Shown here piece by piece: positions 1 to 7,475 of a stretch of DNA of 64,000 bases (position 1 is its first letter; each line of letters begins with the position of its first letter). Both the position numbers and the translations under genes were made by a program. The stretch is from Magnetococcales bacterium (lineage in GTDB: Bacteria; Pseudomonadota; Magnetococcia; Magnetococcales; DC0425bin3). The stretch spans positions 54,332 through 118,331 of the forward strand of contig JADGCJ010000002.1 in assembly GCA_015229045.1 (NCBI GenBank), written 5' to 3'. The notes beneath the pieces are model-generated. The model ran no database searches. It saw only the letters and a list, made by a program, of their open reading frames with translations, and had not been told where the DNA came from.

Positions 1-3000
1 GGATCCAGCGTCCCCGGGGATCGGTGAGGGTGGCGATCAAGGCTTTGCCGACCCATCGTGCGGCCGGGGTGATCTCTGGCGTGGCGACACCCAGCCGGGT
101 CAACTGGGCCTTGATCCGTGCATCCAGGGTGCGCACCCGATCCTCATGCCAGGTGGTGATGCCCTCCCGGGCCACGCGCTGCAACCAGCGATGCACCACG
201 ATGCCCACACAGCGGACAGTGTTGCCAGCCCAGTCAAAAATCAGGGCGTCGTCACGGGATGTAGCCACTTCTGTGGGAAGACGGGCCAGGGTCGGCAAGG
301 GAGGAGGGGGCTGCCAATCTGCCGGAAGACGCCGCATTTCTGGCGGGACAAAGGGCGGGATGGAGGCTGCCCACTCTGGTGACGACGCTTCTGTCTCGGG
401 TGTATCGGCAGCGGCGGCAGAGCGTGTCGCGTCGGGATTGCCATCCGCAAAGGCCTCCTGCACGACCGGCCACATGAGATGCAGAAAGGATCCACGCGCT
501 GCCTTGCCGGAGTCGGCCTTGCCAAACAGATGCAAGGAGCGTCGCGCCCGGGTCACGGCGACATAAAGGAGACGCACTGTTTCCAGGCGCTCCTTCTCCT
601 GGTCAATGTTGGCCAGAAATGCGTAGATGGGATCCGGATCGGCCTGATCGGAGCGCTTCAGAGGCGCCAACAACAGCGACTCGTTCACCGGAACGGTGGG
701 GCGCTCCATCCACAACAACAGGCGACTGGCGCTTCCCCGCGACCGGCGATCCAATCCAGGCAGAATGACCGTATCGAATTCCAGGCCTTTGGCCTTGTGA
801 ATGGTCATCACCTGGACCCGGGCATCGGGATGGGCAGGGGAGGCGAAGAGCTGCCGCAAACCTTGATCCAGACGGCGAAAGTCGGCGATATCACCCCCTT
901 TTTCCAGAGATTCCAGCAGATTCAGGAAGGTCAAGGCATCGCTTCTCTCTTCAGGTCCGTGGCAGGTGGCAGGACCGCCCAGGGCATGCCAGGTTGTTTC
1001 GATCCAGCGGCGCAACACCCCCGCTCCATGATGAAAACCTGCCCGGCGTCGTACCTGGAACGCCCGAGCCAGGATACCAGCAACCCGTTCCAGACGCGCC
1101 CGGCTGGCTGTTTCCAGTCGGTTGGTGCGGGTCGGATCGTGCATCGATTCCCAGAGGGTGATCCTGTTGGCGTCCTCCCCGGCCAGATGGTGCAACTCGG
1201 TCAGAGTCAAGCCACACCAGGGGGCGCGCAGCACTGCCAGCCAGTGAATCCGGTCCGCAGGATGCAACAGCGCCCGGGTGAGGGCATACAGATCCTGCAC
1301 CACGGAGGTTTCTGCCAGGGCGGCAATCTCCACAGCCTGGAAAGGGATGCCGTTCTGGCGCAAGGCCGGTACGATACTTCCCAAATGGGCACGAGAACGT
1401 ACCAGAATGGCGATATTCTTTTGTGGAAAGTTGCGCAGGCTCTCCCGAATGGTACCGATCACCTGGTCCGTTTCGGTTTGGGGGTCATCCGCCAGGTGTG
1501 GGTGGAGGGCGATCGGGGTGGCATCGTGCGTCGCGTGGAAAGGGTGCGCTGCGACGAAGGGTGTTCCTCCGGTCAGAGGGTCATTGCCGGGTGGCATCAA
1601 GTCCTTGAAAAGGGTATTGACCCAGTTGACCAGGCCGCCATCCGAACGAAAATTGACCGACAAATGTCTTGAGGCGGGCAGAATCGATCCCAAGCCCTGC
1701 CGTTGGACCAGGGAAAAGAGTCCCACCTCCGCCTCCCGGAAGCGGTAGATGGACTGCATGGGGTCGCCAACCAGAAACAGGGTACGGCCATCGTTGGGTA
1801 TCCAGCCGGCGGTCAGTTGCTTCAGGAGTTGGAATTGACTCTGGGAGGTGTCCTGAAATTCGTCGACCAGGAGGTGACGGAGCTTGTGGTCAAGGCGCAG
1901 GGCCAAATCGGTCGGCTCGTCGTCCCTGCCTAGCGCCCGCACGGCAGCCATGGCGACTTCGGTAAAATCCACCTCGGCGCGAGCGGAAAAAAGGATTCGC
2001 AACTCTGCCGCCGCCAGGGGCAACAGTTGCTTCAATGCCTGGAGAATTTCCCACTGGGTATCGTTGTAGCGTGGATCCGGCAGAGTGGTGACGTCGCGGA
2101 AGAGCCGTTCCAACTCTGGTATGGCCGAGAGGGTTTCCAGCATGGCCATGAGTCTGGATTTGTTGGTCTTGAAATGTTTTTTCTCCTCCGGATTGCCCCC
2201 GGCACTTTCAGGGGGAAAGCCCTGACGGCGATCCACTTTGCTGCGCCATTTTCCTTCCCGGGTCAACAGCAGGCTGGCGATGCCACGCCATTTGGGGAGA
2301 TCGACCGGATCCGGTGTCGGAAACTCGGTACCCGCTTCTCGCCATGCAGCCAAGGGGGATGCCGTCGATTCCGCTGGCAGATGGTTGGCGGCAAACCGGA
2401 GCAATTCCGGCAAGGTGCTGTTCATCCCCGGAGGCAAGGCCGCAACCAACTGGCACAAAGGTTCGCGCACCGCTGCCGCCAGTGCCGCTTCCAATTGCCG
2501 ACGATCCAGAGTGCCACCCGACAAAAAACGCAGCCACTGGTCACGTCGCGCCAGGAGATCGGCCAGCAGGGTTTCGCTGCGGCCAGGGTCGTTGTCCAGG
2601 TGGTCCAACAGTCTGGCCACGGAGGGGGACCAGCGGTCGTCATCTTCCAGGTGAGCCAATACACTTCGGGCAGCCTGGCGGTACAGATTTTCCGCCTCCC
2701 GGGTATGGCCAGGGGGGACGCCCATACCGGAGGAGAGCGGCATTTGTCGGGCGATGGAGGCGCACAAGCTGTCGATGGTCACCACGCGCAGCCGGGCCGG
2801 ATGATTGACCAGATGCCACTGCCGCTCCTGGTCCCGGGTCAAGGCATTCCGGGCCAGGGCATGCGTTCGCTGTGCATGATCATCCTGGGGCGCCGGGGTG
2901 TTGCTTCCCTGCCGCAAGGCTTCCAGGATGCGATCCCGCATTTCGGCGGCTGCCTTGCGCGTGAAGGTGATGGCCACCACCTCTTCCGGGTGTTCGACAC

Positions 3001-3124
3001 CCGCAAGCAGCCGCAGAAAGCGCTGGGTCAGGATACCCGTTTTTCCTGATCCAGCCGGAGCCTGGACAATGAAGGAGCGCAGCGGATCCAAGACTTCCGT
3101 GCGGACCTCGGCATCTTCCAACAC
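1..3124 (-). CDS. AddA-like UvrD/Rep-family helicase-nuclease (3' end beyond window)
   Basis: Superfamily 1 ATP-dependent helicase of double-strand break repair, read leftwards and cut by the window edge; about 1040 residues are visible. A Walker A motif (APAGSGKT) lies near residue 20, the Walker B/motif II segment LLVDEFQDTSQSQF near residue 418, and motif VI (LYVAVTRAR) near residue 855. Near the edge the segment GIVVHRWLQR resembles the opening of a RecB/AddA-type nuclease domain, so the cut probably falls inside that domain. The likely start is GTG at 3122-3124, just after the carbonic anhydrase stop; its ribosome site is weak, so a start slightly upstream is possible. Its expected partner, the AddB-type nuclease, is 4.3 kb away on the other strand. 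Family call is secure; the exact AddA/RecB subtype is inference. Confidence 0.9.
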   Translation of the reverse strand, partial: MLEDAEVRTEVLDPLRSFIVQAPAGSGKTGILTQRFLRLLAGVEHPEEVVAITFTRKAAAEMRDRILEALRQGSNTPAPQDDHAQRTHALARNALTRDQERQWHLVNHPARLRVVTIDSLCASIARQMPLSSGMGVPPGHTREAENLYRQAARSVLAHLEDDDRWSPSVARLLDHLDNDPGRSETLLADLLARRDQWLRFLSGGTLDRRQLEAALAAAVREPLCQLVAALPPGMNSTLPELLRFAANHLPAESTASPLAAWREAGTEFPTPDPVDLPKWRGIASLLLTREGKWRSKVDRRQGFPPESAGGNPEEKKHFKTNKSRLMAMLETLSAIPELERLFRDVTTLPDPRYNDTQWEILQALKQLLPLAAAELRILFSARAEVDFTEVAMAAVRALGRDDEPTDLALRLDHKLRHLLVDEFQDTSQSQFQLLKQLTAGWIPNDGRTLFLVGDPMQSIYRFREAEVGLFSLVQRQGLGSILPASRHLSVNFRSDGGLVNWVNTLFKDLMPPGNDPLTGGTPFVAAHPFHATHDATPIALHPHLADDPQTETDQVIGTIRESLRNFPQKNIAILVRSRAHLGSIVPALRQNGIPFQAVEIAALAETSVVQDLYALTRALLHPADRIHWLAVLRAPWCGLTLTELHHLAGEDANRITLWESMHDPTRTNRLETASRARLERVAGILARAFQVRRRAGFHHGAGVLRRWIETTWHALGGPATCHGPEERSDALTFLNLLESLEKGGDIADFRRLDQGLRQLFASPAHPDARVQVMTIHKAKGLEFDTVILPGLDRRSRGSASRLLLWMERPTVPVNESLLLAPLKRSDQADPDPIYAFLANIDQEKERLETVRLLYVAVTRARRSLHLFGKADSGKAARGSFLHLMWPVVQEAFADGNPDATRSAAAADTPETEASSPEWAASIPPFVPPEMRRLPADWQPPPPLPTLARLPTEVATSRDDALIFDWAGNTVRCVGIVVHRWLQRVAREGITTWHEDRVRTLDARIKAQLTRLGVATPEITPAARWVGKALIATLTDPRGRWI

Positions 3125-3128
3125 CTTT

Positions 3129-3821
3129 TTACAACCAGTCGACTCGACCGCTTTCGGTGTGATACATCGCTCCCACAATCTTGATTTTTCCCTCTTTTAC
3201 CATGTGAGCCAGCTCTTCGCTGTGGGCGGTGAGATCGGAGATGGACTGGCGGACGTTCTCTTTGGTGGCTTCCAGGATCAGGGCGTCGTCTTTCAGGCCT
3301 TTGGCTTTGGCACGTTCGGCTGCCGGAATGATGTTGTCCACCAGCTTGGGGATGCTTCCCCCAACCTTGGCACCCGTGACGACAGCAGTCACGGCGCCAC
3401 ATTTGGTGTGGCCCATGACGACGATCAGGCTGACACCCAAATGGCCGGAGCCATACTCGGCGGTACCGATTTCATCGGTATCGGCCACGTTGCCCGCCAC
3501 CCGGATCACGAACAGATCGCCGATGCCCCGATCAAACACCTCTTCCACCGGCACGCGGGAGTCGGAGCAGGAGATGAAGGTTGCAAACGGGTGCTGTCCG
3601 CCGCTGGTTTCGGTGATACGTTTGATGGTCAGGTTGGGGTGCTCTGATTTGCCGGCCAGAAAGCGGGCATTGCCTTCCTTGAGCATGGCCAGGGCCTTGT
3701 CCGGAGAGACGCCGGGGGCAGCATCGGCACTGGCCAGAGAGAGTCGTGACAGCAGCAGCGCTACTACCCCCGACGAGATGCCGACAAGTGCCTGACGACG
3801 ATTGACAGGGTGATCACACAT
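3129..3821 (-). CDS. beta-class carbonic anhydrase with Tat-like export signal
   Basis: Reversible hydration of CO2 to bicarbonate. The zinc ligands of the beta class are visible: C85 and D87 in CSDSR, and H138 and C141 in GHTKC. The start is ATG at 3819-3821, preceded by a good GAGGGA ribosome site; a longer in-frame ORF exists but its extra 50 residues look like leader sequence. The N-terminus has NRRQAL followed by a hydrophobic stretch and an ASADA cleavage region, so export by the Tat system to the periplasm is likely. The protein is 230 residues, normal for the family plus a signal. The addA-like gene begins 4 bases after its stop, suggesting co-transcription although no functional link is obvious. 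Confidence 0.92.
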   Translation of the reverse strand: MCDHPVNRRQALVGISSGVVALLLSRLSLASADAAPGVSPDKALAMLKEGNARFLAGKSEHPNLTIKRITETSGGQHPFATFISCSDSRVPVEEVFDRGIGDLFVIRVAGNVADTDEIGTAEYGSGHLGVSLIVVMGHTKCGAVTAVVTGAKVGGSIPKLVDNIIPAAERAKAKGLKDDALILEATKENVRQSISDLTAHSEELAHMVKEGKIKIVGAMYHTESGRVDWL

Positions 3822-4122
3822 GGCTGTTTCCCTCACAATGACGATCTGGAGTGGCAATTTCTGCTTGAGGATGGAGCGTACTCCAAACCAGTGGTCCTGG
3901 GCAAGAATTGCCAGCTGGCGGCAAATATTGCCGGACAGAGGGGGTGTGATAACGTGCTTTCTGTTGATCATGTTATTGTATTTAAATGTTTTATTGTTTT
4001 GGTATGAATATTTCTCTTCCAGTCAAAAAAAACGACGCATCCCGAATTTGATGACCGATCTAAAAGAAGGCCTGGCAGAGAGTGCTATCCAGGGTTTTCC
4101 GGCGGAGGATGGGTGGTGAACG
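3822..4122. promoter_or_regulatory. intergenic region with AT-rich stretch between divergent genes
   Basis: About 300 bases separate the carbonic anhydrase gene (leftward) and a hypothetical gene (rightward). The segment around 3955-4030 is strikingly AT-rich compared with the window and is the best place for promoters of one or both genes. No convincing -35/-10 pair, operator or RNA element could be fixed by eye. Confidence 0.35.
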
Positions 4123-4680
4123 GTGGCGATCAACCTGGGTACGGTTTCTGGTGCGAAGGCCTCTTCCGAAGAGGATGCAAAGATTCGGGAAGGAGCGTGG
4201 TTGGGTCGGATCTGGTTTCCGCGTCGTCGTTCGGATGGAACGGCGTCAGCGGTCAACCAGCCGGAGATTTGGCCGCGATTCTCTTTCAAGGTAGCCATTT
4301 CCGGTGCGGGGCGCATGGTTGCGGATCTGCTCGGCAGTGTTGGTGCCACGGTTCTCGACCGTGTTCTTCGGCAGCAGGTGCGAGGTACGGATCTCTATGG
4401 GCGGGATGGACAGATTTGTTCATCCGACAAGAGTGTGCGTTCATCCGAGGCAACTCCGGCAGCGGCATCGATCTGGCCGGTGGCTTCCAGTCGGGTGACC
4501 CTCTCCGATGCGTCACGCCTGGCCTCCGGGGTGATCGCCAACCTGGAGACCACCCCGGAAGAGCAAGACGCCTTTCTGCAACAGATTCACGAAGCGGACC
4601 GGCAGGGACGTTTCTCGGGCAGTGTCCTGGCCGAGGCACGACGTCTTGTGCAAACCTTTCTCTCGCCGGAAACTTCTTGA
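4123..4680 (+). CDS. hypothetical protein with FlgM-like C-terminal pattern
   Basis: A 185-residue protein starting at GTG 4123, with a GGAGGA ribosome site 13 bases upstream. The N-terminal half is rich in basic and small residues with no recognisable domain. The C-terminal 60 residues (from SRVTLSDASRLA onward, with a late RFSGSVLAEARRLVQTFL segment) weakly recall the helical pattern of the anti-sigma factor FlgM. That resemblance is by eye only and no flagellar gene is adjacent. metZ follows on the same strand after about 145 bases. Alternative reading frames overlap here, but this one has the most protein-like composition. Function unknown. Confidence 0.5.
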   Translation: MAINLGTVSGAKASSEEDAKIREGAWLGRIWFPRRRSDGTASAVNQPEIWPRFSFKVAISGAGRMVADLLGSVGATVLDRVLRQQVRGTDLYGRDGQICSSDKSVRSSEATPAAASIWPVASSRVTLSDASRLASGVIANLETTPEEQDAFLQQIHEADRQGRFSGSVLAEARRLVQTFLSPETS

Positions 4681-4824
4681 ACCGTGTCCCACAAGTAGAC
4701 GCAGTTCGATGGCCCATCGTGGTCAGCTTGGACGATTCTCCTTGGGTTGGAAGCAAAAAACTGTTATTATCTCCCGTGGGATCTCGTGGACTCAATTGAC
4801 AATGTGAGCAATGGAGTCAAGCCA

Positions 4825-6036
4825 GTGAATGATCGGAAAAAGGAGTTTCTCAAAGGTTGTGGGGCTGCTACGCGGGCCATCCAGGTTGGTTTGCACCAGA
4901 CTGGTGAGCAGGAGAACAGTCCGGCCCTGTTTTTGACGTCGAGTTACACCTTCAAATCTGCGGCGCAAGCCCAGGCCGTTTTTGCCGAGACCGAACCGGG
5001 GAATGTCTACAGCCGGTTCACCAATCCGACGGTTGCCGTGTTCGAGGAGCGTCTGGCGGCTCTGGAAGAGGGTGAAAAGGGATTGGCCACGGCCTCCGGC
5101 ATGGCGGCCATCACGACGGCGTTTTTGGCCCTGCTTTCGGCGGGGGACCACTGTGTCGTCAGTCGGCAGGTATTCGGTTCCACTTCCAACGTTGTGCAGA
5201 ACATTTTGCCGCGATTGGGGATCGGTGTGAGCCGGGTGGATATTGCGGATATCGCCCAGTGGCGGGCCGCGATCACCGACCGGACCCGCATGTTTTTTGT
5301 CGAAACCCCCTCCAATCCGACCCTGGAAATGGTCGATCTGGCCAAACTGGCCGTCGTGGCGCGCGAGCGGGACATTCTCCTGGTCGTGGACAACGTCTTC
5401 AGCACCCCCATCCTGCAACGTCCTCTTTCGCTGGGTGCGCACCTGGTGGTTCATTCGGCCACCAAGTACCTGGACGGTCAGGGACGCGTCCTTGGTGGGG
5501 GGTTGGTAGGCAGCCGGAAACTGATCCAGGACAAGCTTTTCCCCTTTTTGCGCAACACCGGCCCAACCCTCTCGCCGTTCAATGCCTGGGTCTTGTTGAA
5601 GGGTCTCGAAACCCTGGCCATACGCGTCGAACGACACTGCGACAATGCCGAAAAAGTGGCCCGGTTTCTGGATATCCACCCGACCGTGGCCGGGAAGGTC
5701 TACTACCCCGGGTTGCTTTCTCACCCTCAACACGAACTGGCAGCCCGGCAGATGCGTCGTTTTGGCGGAATCCTCTGTCTGGAGCTGGGAGAGCGGCGTC
5801 GGGCGCATCAATTGATCGACAACCTGCAATTGGCCACAATCACGGCCAATCTTGGCGACAGTCGTACCCTGGTCACCCATCCGGCCACCACCACCCATGG
5901 TCGCTTGACACCCCAGGATCGGGAGGCGGCTGGCGTTACCGAAGGGTTGGTGCGCCTCTCCATCGGTCTGGAAGATCCTGAAGATATCACGCGCGATCTT
6001 GACCAGGCCCTGGCATCGTTGGCGAGCTCCTCCTGA
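4825..6036 (+). CDS. metZ: O-succinylhomoserine sulfhydrylase
   Basis: PLP-dependent Cys/Met metabolism enzyme; direct sulfhydrylation of O-succinylhomoserine to homocysteine in methionine synthesis. The PLP lysine is K214 in SATKYLDGQGR, and the substrate/cofactor segments YSRFTNPT and ETPSNPTLE are typical. The DGQGR sequence after the lysine and the overall length (403 residues) fit MetZ better than cystathionine gamma-synthase or the longer MetY. GTG 4825 is chosen because GGAG lies 8 bases upstream; an ATG at 4747 and a GTG at 4804 are in frame without good ribosome sites. No SAM-II-type riboswitch could be recognised upstream. Convergent with the TPR protein gene. Confidence 0.9.
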   Translation: MNDRKKEFLKGCGAATRAIQVGLHQTGEQENSPALFLTSSYTFKSAAQAQAVFAETEPGNVYSRFTNPTVAVFEERLAALEEGEKGLATASGMAAITTAFLALLSAGDHCVVSRQVFGSTSNVVQNILPRLGIGVSRVDIADIAQWRAAITDRTRMFFVETPSNPTLEMVDLAKLAVVARERDILLVVDNVFSTPILQRPLSLGAHLVVHSATKYLDGQGRVLGGGLVGSRKLIQDKLFPFLRNTGPTLSPFNAWVLLKGLETLAIRVERHCDNAEKVARFLDIHPTVAGKVYYPGLLSHPQHELAARQMRRFGGILCLELGERRRAHQLIDNLQLATITANLGDSRTLVTHPATTTHGRLTPQDREAAGVTEGLVRLSIGLEDPEDITRDLDQALASLASSS

Positions 6037-6085
6037 CGCGACAGGGTTCTCCCTGGGAGTCTCTTCCTGCCCATCCGGAGTTGGA

Positions 6086-7330
6086 TCAGGGCGGGTTCTT
6101 CTGTTCGGTGGGTCTGTTTCGGGAAGGGGAGGGCGGAGGAATCAGTGCCTCGCCCTCGACCACGGGTGTGAGGTCTCTGGTCGGGGGGGGTGGCTCGGGT
6201 TGTTGTGTCTGCAAGGCCCGGGCGCGCTGGTGGAGTTGCCCGGCGGCCTCGGTCTGGTTGCGCAGGCGTTCGATGTGCGCCAGGCGCTCCATGACCAGGG
6301 AGAGTTCCTGGCGGTGGGGCATGACAGGGGTATCGAGAAGCGTCTCCAGACCATGCAGGATTTGCGATGCCCGTTCCAGATCCAGGTCGGCCAGGAGATA
6401 GTCGGCCATCAGCAAGGAGGCTTGCAGGGTCTTGAGGTGAGCAACCCCCCATATGGTGCGCGTCATCGTCAACAATCTGGCCACATAAGGCTGTCCCTGG
6501 CGACTCTTTTTCTGGGCAAGCAGATTGGTTGCCAGGCTCTGCAATATCGGAACGGTGGCCGGATGGTCGCTTCCCCACATGGTCTCTGTCATGGCCAGGG
6601 CGCCTTTTTGCAACTCGGCGGCCGGTTCAAAAACTTCTCTCGCCTCGTGGAGTCTGGCCAGTTTGAGCATGAGTTCCACACGCTTCGCGTGGAAGGGGCC
6701 GGCGCTTTTCATGAATATGTGCAGGGCCTGCGTATAATTGCGGATGGCGGCGTCGGCGCGTCCCTCCTCTTTGGCCACGTCACCTGCCCAGAGCAGGGCC
6801 TCTCCTTTTCCGGGGTGAGGTGTATCGAAACGGGCGGCGTGAATCATGGCGGCCTGTTCGCGCAGTTCGGTCGGAATCGGATTGGTCGGGGGATAAACCG
6901 GCGACGGGGCAGACTGGGAGGAAGCCTCGCCCAGGCTTTGAAGGGTCTCGGCCATGAAAAGTGAATCGGCAAGGGCATGGTGTTTCACCAGGTTTTTTGC
7001 CAGAGCATATCTTTCCCGGGCCATGGCATACTGTCCGCGACGCATGTCGATGCGCCCCGAACGGAGAACGACAGCGAGGAAAAGGGGATGATCCTCGCCA
7101 ACGACTTTTGCCAGATGATTCCTGGCCTCCTGCAAGAGGGCGACAGCCTGGTCCCAGGCATGGCGTCTTTCAAATGTTGCCGCCGATTCCATCGCCTCCC
7201 AGGCCGGGCGCAACAGGTCCGATTTGGTTTCATCTCCCATCGAGGGGGTTGGCAACAAAACAACGGACACCCCCATGAGCCAACCGGCCAGGATCAACAG
7301 GCATGATGATGGAAGGTGACAGGGTCTCAT
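6086..7330 (-). CDS. exported tetratricopeptide-repeat protein
   Basis: A 414-residue protein with an N-terminal hydrophobic segment (SCLLILAGWLMGVSVVLL) followed by a likely signal-peptidase site, then helical repeats resembling degenerate TPRs of the kinesin-light-chain type (repeated AV.LLQEAR, A.RNYTQAL, ..LARLHEA patterns with GxDHP and HP turns). It ends in a proline-rich tail. TPR arrays act as protein-binding scaffolds; location is probably periplasmic. ATG at 7328-7330 has GAGGAG upstream; a longer in-frame ORF to 7573 overlaps the divergent nuclease gene and is unlikely. Partner unknown. Confidence 0.7.
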   Translation of the reverse strand: MRPCHLPSSCLLILAGWLMGVSVVLLPTPSMGDETKSDLLRPAWEAMESAATFERRHAWDQAVALLQEARNHLAKVVGEDHPLFLAVVLRSGRIDMRRGQYAMARERYALAKNLVKHHALADSLFMAETLQSLGEASSQSAPSPVYPPTNPIPTELREQAAMIHAARFDTPHPGKGEALLWAGDVAKEEGRADAAIRNYTQALHIFMKSAGPFHAKRVELMLKLARLHEAREVFEPAAELQKGALAMTETMWGSDHPATVPILQSLATNLLAQKKSRQGQPYVARLLTMTRTIWGVAHLKTLQASLLMADYLLADLDLERASQILHGLETLLDTPVMPHRQELSLVMERLAHIERLRNQTEAAGQLHQRARALQTQQPEPPPPTRDLTPVVEGEALIPPPSPSRNRPTEQKNPP

Positions 7331-7475
7331 GGCGGTGGCTGCTTCTCCTCGGAACAGGCGATCACGCGGACAAGAATCCGGTTTGATCGACTGCAAATTT
7401 GGTATGAGGCGGCCAGTATAGAAAGCAACCACGCCGGTGGGAAGTTGTCGCCGGGGGAAAAAGAGACACCAGGAC

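Noticed and set aside
479..3049. Rightward frames of 397 and 340 codons at the left edge
   Set aside because: They are antisense to the AddA-like helicase, whose Walker motifs and motif VI are clear on the minus strand.
4681..4824. Possible SAM-type riboswitch upstream of metZ
   Set aside because: The leader was checked by eye for SAM-II-like conserved sequence and pseudoknot segments; none were recognisable.
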